Assembly: GCA_963665975.1 (NCBI GenBank)
Contig: OY762508.1
Location: 3,348,001 to 3,412,000, forward strand
DNA: 64,000 nucleotides
Direction of reading: 5' to 3'
DNA from: G963665975 sp963665975
GTDB lineage: Bacteria > Bacteroidota > Rhodothermia > Rhodothermales > Bin80
Made by a program: the position numbers and the translations under genes. Shown here piece by piece: positions 36,987 through 45,117 of this stretch; the first letter of the stretch is position 1, and every line of letters starts with the position of its first letter. The notes under the pieces were generated by a model, which worked only from the letters and a program-made list of their open reading frames with translations, did no database searches and had not been told where the DNA came from.

Positions 36987-37544
36987 ATGTCCCGGATTGG
37001 AAAGCTGCCGATTGACTTCAGTGGAGACGTGAAAATCACGCTGGAGCCGAATAACGTGGTGAAGGTCTCCGGACCCAAGGGAGAGTTGCATCTGCAGGTC
37101 GACCCCGAGATCACCGTTGAAGTAGAAGCAAGTCAAGTACATGTCAAGCGTCCCACGGACCAGAAGCGGCACCGGTCGATGCACGGTCTGTACCGGTCAC
37201 TCATCCAGAACATGGTGATCGGGGTGGCGACGGGGTACCGCAAGGAGCTGGAAGTGGTTGGCGTTGGGTCGAGGGCCGAGGTCAAGAACGGAATCCTGGA
37301 ACTGGCCTTGGGTTTCTCGCATCCGATCTATTTCCTGCCTCCAGAGGGCATCAAGGTTTCGGCGGACCCCGGACGCCGGGGACAGAACCCGAAGATCACC
37401 ATCGAGGGCATCGACAAGCAGATGGTCGGACAGGTAGCCGCCAAGATCCGCGCATTGCGGCCACCCGAGCCGTATAAGGGCAAGGGAGTGCGCTATGTAG
37501 GCGAATACATACGCCGCAAGGCTGGCAAGACAGCAGCCCGCTAG
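36987..37544 (+). CDS. rplF: 50S ribosomal protein L6
   Basis: 185 residues, two similar alpha-beta domains. Located near the GTPase centre. MSRIGKLPI at the N-terminus and GVRYVGEYIRRKAGKTA at the C-terminus are diagnostic. Confidence 0.97.
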   Translation: MSRIGKLPIDFSGDVKITLEPNNVVKVSGPKGELHLQVDPEITVEVEASQVHVKRPTDQKRHRSMHGLYRSLIQNMVIGVATGYRKELEVVGVGSRAEVKNGILELALGFSHPIYFLPPEGIKVSADPGRRGQNPKITIEGIDKQMVGQVAAKIRALRPPEPYKGKGVRYVGEYIRRKAGKTAAR

Positions 37545-37577
37545 TCATCCATCGGCGACGATAACGGAAACAATCAC

Positions 37578-37943
37578 ATGGCGACCAGGAAGCTCAGGAC
37601 AGAAAAGGCGGCGCGGCGTTTTCGCGTAAAGCGCAGCGTGCGCAGAAAGGTGACCGGCACGACCGATCGACCCAGGCTATCGGTGTTTCGGTCCAACAAG
37701 CACATTTATGCCCAGCTTATCGATGATGTGGCTGGGCGGACCCTGGCTTCGGCATCGAGTCTGGACAAGGGCATCGAGGCGGGTACGCCCGTTGAAATTG
37801 GTCACCAGGTTGGGGTGCGTCTAGCAGAGCGGGCCAAAGAGGCCAGCGTAGAGCAGACGGTGTTTGATCGCAACGGCTATCGATACCATGGCCGGATAAA
37901 GTCCCTCGCTGACGGTGCTCGCAGTGGCGGCCTGAAATTCTAG
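37578..37943 (+). CDS. rplR: 50S ribosomal protein L18
   Basis: 121 residues. Binds 5S rRNA with L5. RPRLSVFRSNKHIYAQLIDD, and the C-terminal FDRNGYRYHGRIKSLADGAR, are family signatures. Confidence 0.97.
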   Translation: MATRKLRTEKAARRFRVKRSVRRKVTGTTDRPRLSVFRSNKHIYAQLIDDVAGRTLASASSLDKGIEAGTPVEIGHQVGVRLAERAKEASVEQTVFDRNGYRYHGRIKSLADGARSGGLKF

Positions 37944-37962
37944 AAAACCTGACGTATAGCAC

Positions 37963-38487
37963 ATGCCAAGACAACACAGGGGGCGCCGCGAAATTGCAGA
38001 CCAGAAAGAATGGATTGAGCGTCTGGTGACGGTCAATCGCGTGGCGAAGGTGGTTAAGGGCGGTCGCCGGTTTTCGTTCAACGCCGTCGTCGTGGTCGGT
38101 GACGGGGAAGGTCTCGTAGGCGCTGGGCTCGGCAAGGCCAATGAAGTGGCTGACGCCATCCAGAAAGGCACCGAAGACGCCAAGAAACGAATGCTTCGGG
38201 TGCCGGTGACCAAGCATGGAACGATTCCGCATCGCGTGATCGGCAAGCAGGATGCGGGACGCGTGCTCTTGCAGCCGGCCTCGCCAGGAACGGGGGTCAT
38301 CGCCGGTGGCGGCGTGCGCGCCGTTCTCGAATGCGCGGGTATCAAGGATATCCTGTCGAAATCGCTGGGGACCAGCAATCCGCACAACCAGGTCGGAGCA
38401 ACACTGAACGCATTGGAACGCCTGGAGGACCCGATGGAAGTGGCGCGCCGCCGCGGCATTCCGCTGAGGAGAGTCTTCGAAGGATAG
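37963..38487 (+). CDS. rpsE: 30S ribosomal protein S5
   Basis: 174 residues. Fidelity protein near the mRNA entry. The RVAKVVKGGRRFSFNAVVVV block and the loop GKANEVADAIQKGTEDAKK are normal. Located between rplR and rpmD. Confidence 0.97.
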   Translation: MPRQHRGRREIADQKEWIERLVTVNRVAKVVKGGRRFSFNAVVVVGDGEGLVGAGLGKANEVADAIQKGTEDAKKRMLRVPVTKHGTIPHRVIGKQDAGRVLLQPASPGTGVIAGGGVRAVLECAGIKDILSKSLGTSNPHNQVGATLNALERLEDPMEVARRRGIPLRRVFEG

Positions 38488-38504
38488 TAACCCGACACGT
38501 CGTA

Positions 38505-38693
38505 ATGGAACTACGCATCACACAGACTCGCAGCCTCATACACAGCTCGGAGCGGCAGCGCCGCACCGTGGCCGCTCTTGGGCTGCGCCGTATCAGACAC
38601 TCCGTCGTACACACGGACTCTCCGTCGCTGCGCGGTATGCTCAATCAGGTACGGCACCTTGTAGAGGTTACGGAAGTAGAGCCTACGGCCTAG
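38505..38693 (+). CDS. rpmD: 50S ribosomal protein L30
   Basis: 62 residues from ATG 38505 (MELRITQTRSLIHSSERQRR). The upstream part of the open frame overlaps rpsE and is discarded. LGLRRIRHSVVHTDSPSLRG is the family core. Normal place between rpsE and rplO. Confidence 0.94.
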   Translation: MELRITQTRSLIHSSERQRRTVAALGLRRIRHSVVHTDSPSLRGMLNQVRHLVEVTEVEPTA

Positions 38694-38726
38694 TCTTGGC
38701 CGAGTGGTCTAAACCTTGAAAAAGCA

Positions 38727-39200
38727 ATGGACTTGAGTAATCTAAAGCCCGCCGCAGGCTCCACCAGGAAGCGCAAGCGCCTCGGACGTGGTGTTGGAAG
38801 TGGCAAGGGAGGGCACAGCAGTACACGCGGCAACAAGGGTCAGAAGAGCCGTTCGGGACATCATGCGATGCCCGCGTGGTTCGAGGGTGGACAGATGCCC
38901 CTGCAGCGCAGGGTGCCGAAGTTCGGCTTCAAGAATCCATTTCGCAAAGAGTATCGGGCCATCAACCTCTCGAGGCTGCACGAGCTTATCGAGGCCGGGC
39001 GGCTGGATCCAGGCGAGCCCGTGACGCCGGAGACTCTTTGTGCGCTCGGGCAGAGCAACAAGCATGACATGATCAAGATTCTGGGCGGCGGCTCCATTGC
39101 CGATCCACTAACCATTCGGGCGCATGCCTTTACCAAATCGGCACGCGCAAAGATTGAGGCTGCCGGTGGACAGGCCGTAGCCGTTCCCGCAAATGCCTGA
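38727..39200 (+). CDS. rplO: 50S ribosomal protein L15
   Basis: 157 residues. Late-assembly 50S protein. The Gly-rich RLGRGVGSGKGGHSSTRGNK start and KFGFKNPFRKEYRAINLSRL are characteristic. Directly upstream of secY. Confidence 0.97.
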   Translation: MDLSNLKPAAGSTRKRKRLGRGVGSGKGGHSSTRGNKGQKSRSGHHAMPAWFEGGQMPLQRRVPKFGFKNPFRKEYRAINLSRLHELIEAGRLDPGEPVTPETLCALGQSNKHDMIKILGGGSIADPLTIRAHAFTKSARAKIEAAGGQAVAVPANA

Positions 39201-39230
39201 TCCGGGATAACCGACAAGCCAGGACGCGAA

Positions 39231-40550
39231 ATGGCCAGTATCGTCGAAAGTCTGCGCAATATCTGGAAGATTGAAGAGCTCCGGAAGCGGATTTTGTATA
39301 CCCTGGGCATTCTGGTCATTTATCGGGTGGGCGCCTACGTGACCTTGCCCGGTATCGACGCAGTCGTGCTCAAGGACGCCTTTGCGTCCGGAGACCCGAA
39401 CAACCTGTTCGGCTTCTTCAACCTGTTTGTGGGTGGGGCATTCCTGCAGGCGGGAGTCTTTGCGCTCGGCATCATGCCGTACATCACGGCATCGATTATC
39501 ATTCAGCTGTTGGGAGCGGCGGTGCCGTACTACCAGAAGTTGCAGCGGGAAGGTGAGGAGGGACGGCGCAAAATCACGCAGCAGACGCGGTACGGGACTG
39601 CCGGCATCACGGCATTGCAGTCGATCGGGTATACAGTGTTCCTGTTGGGAACGGTGCCCAACGCCATCGTGATTCCCAGTACCTTTTTTATGATCACGAC
39701 CGTCATCGTGCTCACCGCGGGCACCATGTTCGTCATGTGGCTTGGTGAGCGCATTACGGAGAGCGGGATCGGGAACGGGATTTCGCTCATCATCACCATC
39801 GGGATTATTGCGTTTCTGCCGCAGGCCTTCGTGAATGAATGGCGCCAGGCGCCGAATGCATTCCTGGTCCTGTTCGAGGTTGGCGTCCTGGTGCTGGTGA
39901 CGGCTTTTGTGGTCCTCATGACACAGGGCACGCGCCGCATTCCAGTGCAGTACGCCAAGCGTGTAGTAGGACGAAAAGTGTACGGTGGCACGACGCAATA
40001 CCTGCCCATCCGGGTCAACGCGGCGGGTGTCATGCCCATCATTTTTGCCCAGTCTATCATGTTTGTGCCGGGCACAATCGCGCAGTTCTTCCCTGACAGT
40101 ACGTTTATGCAGGAATTTGGAGCACTTTTCCTGGATTTCACGAGTTGGGGGTATTCTATTATTTTCTTTTTTGTCTGTGTTTTCTTTACCTATTTTTATA
40201 CGGCTATAGCCGTGAATCCGAAGGAAATGGCGGACACGATGAAGCGTCAGGGCGGGTTTATTCCGGGTATTCGACCTGGCAGGCAGACCAGCGAATTCAT
40301 CGACGACATCCTGACCCGCGTCACATTGCCCGGATCGCTGTTCATCGGCTTCGCTGCAATCCTTCCGGCCTTCGCGGTGCAGCTGGGTATTACGGAGACC
40401 CAGCAATTCGCCCAGTTCTTTGGCGGGACCAGCCTGCTCATCATGGTGGGTGTCACGCTCGATACACTAAAGCAGGTGGAGAGCCATTTGCTTATGCGTC
40501 ACTACGATGGCTTTATGAAGAGTGGCCGTGTACGCGGCCGGGGACGGTGA
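39231..40550 (+). CDS. secY: Protein translocase subunit SecY
   Basis: 439 residues, ten predicted transmembrane helices. Channel of the Sec translocon in the inner membrane. Plug region and TM2 motif (FFNLFVGGAFLQAGVFALGI), and the cytoplasmic loop GMRR-equivalent (GGFIPGIRPGRQTSEFIDDI), are recognisable. Its stop is 1 bp before the ATG of the next gene (map), so translation is probably coupled. Unlike in many bacteria there is no adk between secY and map. Confidence 0.97.
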   Translation: MASIVESLRNIWKIEELRKRILYTLGILVIYRVGAYVTLPGIDAVVLKDAFASGDPNNLFGFFNLFVGGAFLQAGVFALGIMPYITASIIIQLLGAAVPYYQKLQREGEEGRRKITQQTRYGTAGITALQSIGYTVFLLGTVPNAIVIPSTFFMITTVIVLTAGTMFVMWLGERITESGIGNGISLIITIGIIAFLPQAFVNEWRQAPNAFLVLFEVGVLVLVTAFVVLMTQGTRRIPVQYAKRVVGRKVYGGTTQYLPIRVNAAGVMPIIFAQSIMFVPGTIAQFFPDSTFMQEFGALFLDFTSWGYSIIFFFVCVFFTYFYTAIAVNPKEMADTMKRQGGFIPGIRPGRQTSEFIDDILTRVTLPGSLFIGFAAILPAFAVQLGITETQQFAQFFGGTSLLIMVGVTLDTLKQVESHLLMRHYDGFMKSGRVRGRGR

Positions 40551-40551
40551 C

Positions 40552-41370
40552 ATGATGCACCTGAAGAGTCGGCGCGAAATTGATCGTTTGCGTGCGAGCG
40601 CAGACCTGGTCGGCCGCGTGCTTGCAGAGGTGGCGCGCCATGTCGAACCGGGCGTGAGCACGAGGGAGTTGGACAGGATAGCCGAGGACTATATTCGGAG
40701 AAGCGACGCCGAGCCGGCTTTTAAGGGGTATCAGGTGGGGTCTTCGAGTCCGTATCCGGGCACGCTGTGCGTGTCGGTCAATGATGTCATTGTCCATGGC
40801 ATACCTGGCGGGTACAGACTGAAGGCGGGCGATCTGATCGCTATCGACTGTGGCGTAAAGCTGGGTGGCTACTATGGTGATAGCGCCTACACGTTTGCGG
40901 TCGGAGATATTTCGGCCGAGCAGACGAGGCTTTGCCAGGTGACCTACGAAGCGTTGTACAAGGGCATCGCGCAAGCGATACATGGCCAGCAGGTCGGAGA
41001 CATCTCCCATGCGGTCCAGTCCCACTGTGAAGCGCACGGCTTCGGCGTTGTGCGGGATCTTGTCGGGCATGGCATCGGGCGCGAATTGCACGAAGACCCG
41101 CAGGTGCCCAATGTAGGCAGGCCCAGGACGGGGCGAAGGCTTCGCACAGGCGCCACGCTGTGCATTGAACCGATGATCAATATGGGCACTTTCGAGGTGA
41201 CCGTTTCCAAGGATGGCTGGACGGTCCGAACCGCGGACGGCGCGCCGTCCGCGCATTACGAACACATGGTGGCCGTGGGGCCCGAGGAGCCGGAAATCCT
41301 CACGACATTCCAGTACATAGAAGACGTAACACACCCCCCTTATCTCCAAGAAGCACCGACATATGGCTAA
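40552..41370 (+). CDS. map: Methionine aminopeptidase, type I
   Basis: 272 residues from ATG 40552; the adjacent ATG at 40555 is equally possible. Removes the N-terminal Met from nascent proteins. The five metal ligands sit in recognisable places: two Asp in AIDCGVKLGGYYGDSAYTF, His in GHGIGRELHEDPQVPN, Glu in CIEPMINMG and Glu in AHYEHMVAV. Its end overlaps the infA start by 8 bp. Confidence 0.95.
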   Translation: MMHLKSRREIDRLRASADLVGRVLAEVARHVEPGVSTRELDRIAEDYIRRSDAEPAFKGYQVGSSSPYPGTLCVSVNDVIVHGIPGGYRLKAGDLIAIDCGVKLGGYYGDSAYTFAVGDISAEQTRLCQVTYEALYKGIAQAIHGQQVGDISHAVQSHCEAHGFGVVRDLVGHGIGRELHEDPQVPNVGRPRTGRRLRTGATLCIEPMINMGTFEVTVSKDGWTVRTADGAPSAHYEHMVAVGPEEPEILTTFQYIEDVTHPPYLQEAPTYG

Positions 41371-41581
41371 GCAGAAACCCATCGAGCAGGACGGCGAGGT
41401 AACTGAGGCTCTTCCCAATGCACAGTTCCGTGTGCGTTTGGAGAACGGTCATTCCATCCTGGGACTCCTTTCCGGGAAGATGCGGATGTACTACATCAAG
41501 ATTCTTCCCGGAGATCGCGTCAAGGTCGAGTTATCACCATTTGACCTGACGAAGGGACGCATCGTGTACCGCTATAAGTAG
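41363..41581 (+). CDS. infA: Translation initiation factor IF-1
   Basis: 72 residues, an S1-like OB fold that binds the ribosomal A site during initiation. It reads DGEVTEALPNAQFRVRLENG and KMRMYYIKILPGDRVKVELS and ends RIVYRYK, the standard pattern. Start overlaps the map stop. Confidence 0.97.
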   Translation: MAKQKPIEQDGEVTEALPNAQFRVRLENGHSILGLLSGKMRMYYIKILPGDRVKVELSPFDLTKGRIVYRYK

Positions 41582-41650
41582 CGAACAGGGAACGTTCTAC
41601 GTAACAGTGCGTCACACATTGGCTTGACCTTACACAAAGACTACTGAGCC

Positions 41651-41767
41651 ATGAAAGTGCGCGCCAGCATCAAGAAGCGGAGCTCGGATGACAAGATTGT
41701 TCGTCGCAAGGGCCGCCTGTATGTCATCAACAAGAAGAATCCCAAACACAAACAGCGGCAGGGCTAG
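41651..41767 (+). CDS. rpmJ: 50S ribosomal protein L36 (zinc-free form)
   Basis: 38 residues (MKVRASIKKRSSDD through NPKHKQRQG). The Zn ligands of the classical form (three Cys and one His) are replaced: there is no Cys at all. Located between infA and rpsM, as expected. Found by reading the gap after infA. Confidence 0.95.
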   Translation: MKVRASIKKRSSDDKIVRRKGRLYVINKKNPKHKQRQG

Positions 41768-41785
41768 GCCCACGCTGAACGCAAT

Positions 41786-42166
41786 ATGCCTCGAATTGCC
41801 GGAGTAGACGTTCCGCCGAAAAAGCGCGGTGAAGTAGCGCTGACCGCCATATATGGTGTTGGCCGCTCGCGTGCGCGTGAGATACTCGATCGTGTAGGTA
41901 TCGATCCCAACAGGCATCCGGACGAGTGGACGGATGACCAGACCAAGAAGGTCCGTCGGCTGGTCGAGGACCACTATATCGTGGAGGGGCAGTTACGCAC
42001 GGAGGTTCAGATGAACATCAAGCGGCTGATGGACATCGGCTGCTACCGGGGACTGCGGCACCGCCGTGGGCTTCCGGTCAGGGGTCAGCGTACGCAGACG
42101 AATGCTCGCACCCGCAAGGGTCGCAAGAAGACCGTGGCCGGCAAGAAGAAGGCTCCGCGCAAATAA
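41786..42166 (+). CDS. rpsM: 30S ribosomal protein S13
   Basis: 126 residues. Head protein contacting P-site tRNA and bridge B1. RIAGVDVPPKKRGEVALTAI, YRGLRHRRGLPVRGQRTQTN and a basic tail are diagnostic. Confidence 0.97.
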   Translation: MPRIAGVDVPPKKRGEVALTAIYGVGRSRAREILDRVGIDPNRHPDEWTDDQTKKVRRLVEDHYIVEGQLRTEVQMNIKRLMDIGCYRGLRHRRGLPVRGQRTQTNARTRKGRKKTVAGKKKAPRK

Positions 42167-42197
42167 GTAACCAACTTCAATCCCGTCAGGCATCGGA

Positions 42198-42605
42198 ATG
42201 GCAAAACGGCAACCAAAGAAAGGACGATCGCACCGCACGCGCAAAAAAAACGTCGTGGTGGAGGCCAATGGCATGGCTTTTATCCGGGCGACGTTCAACA
42301 ACATCCTTGTTACGTTGACCGACCAGTACGGCAACTGTATTTCGTGGTCCAGCTCTGGTAAGGAGGGGTTCAAGGGAAGCCGCAAGAGCACGCCCTATGC
42401 GGCGCAGATTGCATCGTCTACTGCGGCGAGAGAGGCGCACGCCCTGGGATTGCGGCGCGTGGATGTCTACGTGAAGGGTCCTGGCTCCGGGCGGGAATCT
42501 GCTATTCGGGCCCTCTCCATGGCAGGCATCGAGATTGCAACCATTCGGGATGTGACCCCGATTCCGCACAATGGCTGTCGTTCTCCGAAGCGTCGCCGCG
42601 TATAA
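42198..42605 (+). CDS. rpsK: 30S ribosomal protein S11
   Basis: 135 residues. Platform protein. A basic N-terminus is followed by the core FNNILVTLTDQYGNCISWSS and the end RDVTPIPHNGCRSPKRRRV, all typical. Normal order rpsM-rpsK-rpsD-rpoA. Confidence 0.97.
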   Translation: MAKRQPKKGRSHRTRKKNVVVEANGMAFIRATFNNILVTLTDQYGNCISWSSSGKEGFKGSRKSTPYAAQIASSTAAREAHALGLRRVDVYVKGPGSGRESAIRALSMAGIEIATIRDVTPIPHNGCRSPKRRRV

Positions 42606-42640
42606 GGCTATCCAACTTGCACTGACAGACGAGAATTTCT

Positions 42641-43243
42641 ATGGCCCGGTACAAAGGCCCCAAACAGAAGATTGCCCGGCGATTCAAAGAGCCTCTGTTT
42701 GGTCCGAGCAAGGCGTTGGAGCGCAAGCCACACCCGCCCGGACAACATGGAAGCTCACGGCGGCGGCGTGAGAGCGAATACGCCGTCCAGTTGAAAGAAA
42801 AGCAGAAAGCCAAGTACACGTACGGCATCCTGGAGCGCCAATTCCGGAATCTGTTCAAGAAGGCGGCTCGCAAGAAGGGTGTTACGGGTGAAAACCTGCT
42901 TCGCTTTCTGGAAGCGAGGCTTGATAATACGGTATACCGTTTTGGGTTGGGCGCAACGCGGAGGCAGGCTCGACAGCTAGTCACGCATGGTCACATTCTG
43001 GTCAACGGCAAGCTCGTCAGCATCCCGTCGTACCAGTTGCGGCCGGGTGACATTGTGGCGGTGCGACCGAAGAGTCGGTCCGTACCGGTCTTTCAGGAAA
43101 ACCTCAAGCACCACCGGCGATCGTTTTCGTGGCTGGAGATTGATCGCAAGCTGTTACAGGGCAAATTCTTGGATTTCCCGAGTCGAGAAGACATTCCGGA
43201 GAATATCCGCGAGCAACTCATCGTGGAACTGTACTCCAAGTAG
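42641..43243 (+). CDS. rpsD: 30S ribosomal protein S4
   Basis: 200 residues. Primary 16S rRNA binder with an S4 RNA-binding domain (LDNTVYRFGLGATRRQARQL, GHILVNGKLVSIPSYQLRPG). In E. coli it represses the alpha operon. The N-terminus lacks zinc-ligand Cys residues. Confidence 0.97.
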   Translation: MARYKGPKQKIARRFKEPLFGPSKALERKPHPPGQHGSSRRRRESEYAVQLKEKQKAKYTYGILERQFRNLFKKAARKKGVTGENLLRFLEARLDNTVYRFGLGATRRQARQLVTHGHILVNGKLVSIPSYQLRPGDIVAVRPKSRSVPVFQENLKHHRRSFSWLEIDRKLLQGKFLDFPSREDIPENIREQLIVELYSK

Positions 43244-43295
43244 GCAGCCGCGATGCGCTTCGTGACAATCGAATCACCAGGACTTATTGGCTGAC

Positions 43296-44279
43296 ATGGG
43301 TAACTATGGAATTCAGATGCCGGAAGGCGTCGTTGTGAAACAAGCGAGTGCCTCGTACGGGCGTTTTGTCATCCAGCCGCTTGAGCGAGGGTTTGGCGTT
43401 ACGATCGGCAATGCCTTGCGGCGAGTGTTGTTGTCCTCGCTGCAGGGTGTGGTGGTGACGGGTATCCGAATTGAAGGGGTGCAGCACGAGTTCTCCACGG
43501 TCAAGGGAGTGACCGAAGATGTGTCCGACATCATCTTGAACCTGAAGGGTGTTCGCTTTCGTGCGCAAGAATACGCTGGGGGCACGATTAGCCTATTGCT
43601 CAAGGGACCGTGCACGTGGACGGCGAAGGACCTTGCCGATGCGACCGGGGACTACGAAGTATTGAATCCGGACCACTATATCGCGACGCTAAGCGACACG
43701 GCACAACTCGAAGTAGAGCTTCGGGTCGAGGCCGGGCGTGGTTATGTGCCTGCCCTGGAAAACAAGCGCACGGACGATGCCATCGGCGTGGTCGCCGTCG
43801 ACGCCATCTTTACCCCGATACAGAGCGTTCGGTATACGGTCAAGCCCACGCGCGTCGGCCAGCGGATTGACTACGAGCGCCTGGAAATCGAGATCAACAC
43901 CGATGGCTCTGTCGAGCCGGATGACGCCATGGCACAGGCGGCTACCATTCTCCGTGACCATGTCAATCTGTTCATCAAGATGGATGCGATGCCGGTGGCT
44001 GAGATGACCGAGCCGGAAGTTGACCTGGAAGCTCAGCACACGCGCAACATGCTGGCCCAGCCGGTGGATGAACTGGAGTTGTCAGTACGGGCGCACAACT
44101 GCCTCAAGGCAGCCAACATAAAGACGATCGGAGATCTTGTGCGGCGGGGAGAGTCGGAAATGCTCAAGTTCCGCAACTTTGGACGCAAGTCGCTCCTGGA
44201 GCTTGTTGCGGTGCTCGAAGATCGCGGGCTGAATTTCGGCATGGATGTCGTGCAGTATTTGGAAGACGAGCCCAACTAG
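43296..44279 (+). CDS. rpoA: RNA polymerase subunit alpha
   Basis: 327 residues from ATG 43296; a TTG at 43287 in frame is closer to an AGGA and would add three residues. The ATG gives the N-terminal length usual in Bacteroidota. N-terminal dimerisation domain (RPLER-type FVIQPLERGFGVTIGNALRR) and the C-terminal helix-hairpin domain (ELSVRAHNCLKAANIKTIGD, RNFGRKSLLEL) that binds UP elements and activators. Confidence 0.97.
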   Translation: MGNYGIQMPEGVVVKQASASYGRFVIQPLERGFGVTIGNALRRVLLSSLQGVVVTGIRIEGVQHEFSTVKGVTEDVSDIILNLKGVRFRAQEYAGGTISLLLKGPCTWTAKDLADATGDYEVLNPDHYIATLSDTAQLEVELRVEAGRGYVPALENKRTDDAIGVVAVDAIFTPIQSVRYTVKPTRVGQRIDYERLEIEINTDGSVEPDDAMAQAATILRDHVNLFIKMDAMPVAEMTEPEVDLEAQHTRNMLAQPVDELELSVRAHNCLKAANIKTIGDLVRRGESEMLKFRNFGRKSLLELVAVLEDRGLNFGMDVVQYLEDEPN

Positions 44280-44309
44280 TCATATTACCGCGAAGCACGG
44301 CACGGACTC

Positions 44310-44975
44310 ATGCGACACGGCAGAAAGGGATTCAAGTTAGGTAGAACGCATTCGCATAGGAAAGCCACGCTGGCTGCCCTGTCAACAGCTCTGATAAAGC
44401 ACAAGAGCATCCGCACGACGCTGACCAAGGCTAAGGCTACGCGCCTGTTCGTTGAGCCGCTGATTACGCGTGGTCGCGAGGACACCACGCATAACCGGCG
44501 CATGGTTTTTCGCCACTTGCAGGACAAGCATGCGGTCACGGAACTGTTTGGTGATATTGCGGAGAAGGTTGGCGAGCGTCCCGGCGGTTATACGCGTGTC
44601 GTGAAATTAGGGCAGCGCAGTGGTGATGGCGCTGAAATGGCGGTCATTGAGCTTGTGGATTACAATACGACGGGCGATGAGACGACTGCCCCAACGCGTC
44701 GCAGAACGCGACGGGCGGGTCGGCGGCGGAGGCGGGGTTCGGAGGTTGCCGGCATCGAGAAGAGTGCGGATGCCGCGACTGACGTAGAGGTTGGCGCAAG
44801 CGCCGATGCGGAAGGTGAGATGGACGAAGATGCGAGTGTGGAGGCAGCGGCCGATGTGGGGGTTGAGGCAAGTGCAGATTCGCCAACCGTAGCGGAAGTG
44901 AGCGCCGACGCCGGCGACGAGAGCTCAGACGCTACACCAGACGCCGATGAGGACGAAGAAGTAAAGCCTGAATGA
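44310..44975 (+). CDS. rplQ: 50S ribosomal protein L17 with long acidic tail
   Basis: 221 residues. The first ~120 are ordinary L17 (RHGRKGFKLGRTHSHRKATL, TTHNRRMVFRHLQDK). A short basic stretch (TRRRTRRAGRRRRRGSE) and a ~75-residue Ala/Asp/Glu/Val-rich tail (EGEMDEDASVEAAADVG) follow. Bacteroidota L17 is often extended, but this tail is on the long side. It looks disordered and strongly negative; its role is unknown. Last gene before the terminator. Confidence 0.95.
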   Translation: MRHGRKGFKLGRTHSHRKATLAALSTALIKHKSIRTTLTKAKATRLFVEPLITRGREDTTHNRRMVFRHLQDKHAVTELFGDIAEKVGERPGGYTRVVKLGQRSGDGAEMAVIELVDYNTTGDETTAPTRRRTRRAGRRRRRGSEVAGIEKSADAATDVEVGASADAEGEMDEDASVEAAADVGVEASADSPTVAEVSADAGDESSDATPDADEDEEVKPE

Positions 44976-45005
44976 GGGCAGAAAATTTGTTATTGTGGGG
45001 GTTCT

Positions 45006-45040
45006 ACCCGGTGGGCTGCACGGCTCATCGGGTTTTTGTT
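45006..45040 (+). terminator. Rho-independent terminator of the ribosomal cluster
   Basis: ACCCGGTG at 45006-45013 pairs with CATCGGGT at 45026-45033 (one G-T pair), followed by TTTTGTTTGTTT. It lies 30 bp after rplQ and ends the long + strand run. Confidence 0.8.
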
Positions 45041-45117
45041 TGTTTGGCGCGTCCAGAGATGGGAAACTGAATGACGTTGCTAGTGTAGGTTTCGTAACGG
45101 AATCCATGCCACCGTAA

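Noticed and set aside
39108..40406. 432-residue minus-strand frame opposite secY
   Set aside because: Antisense shadow of a conserved membrane protein; polar, patternless product.
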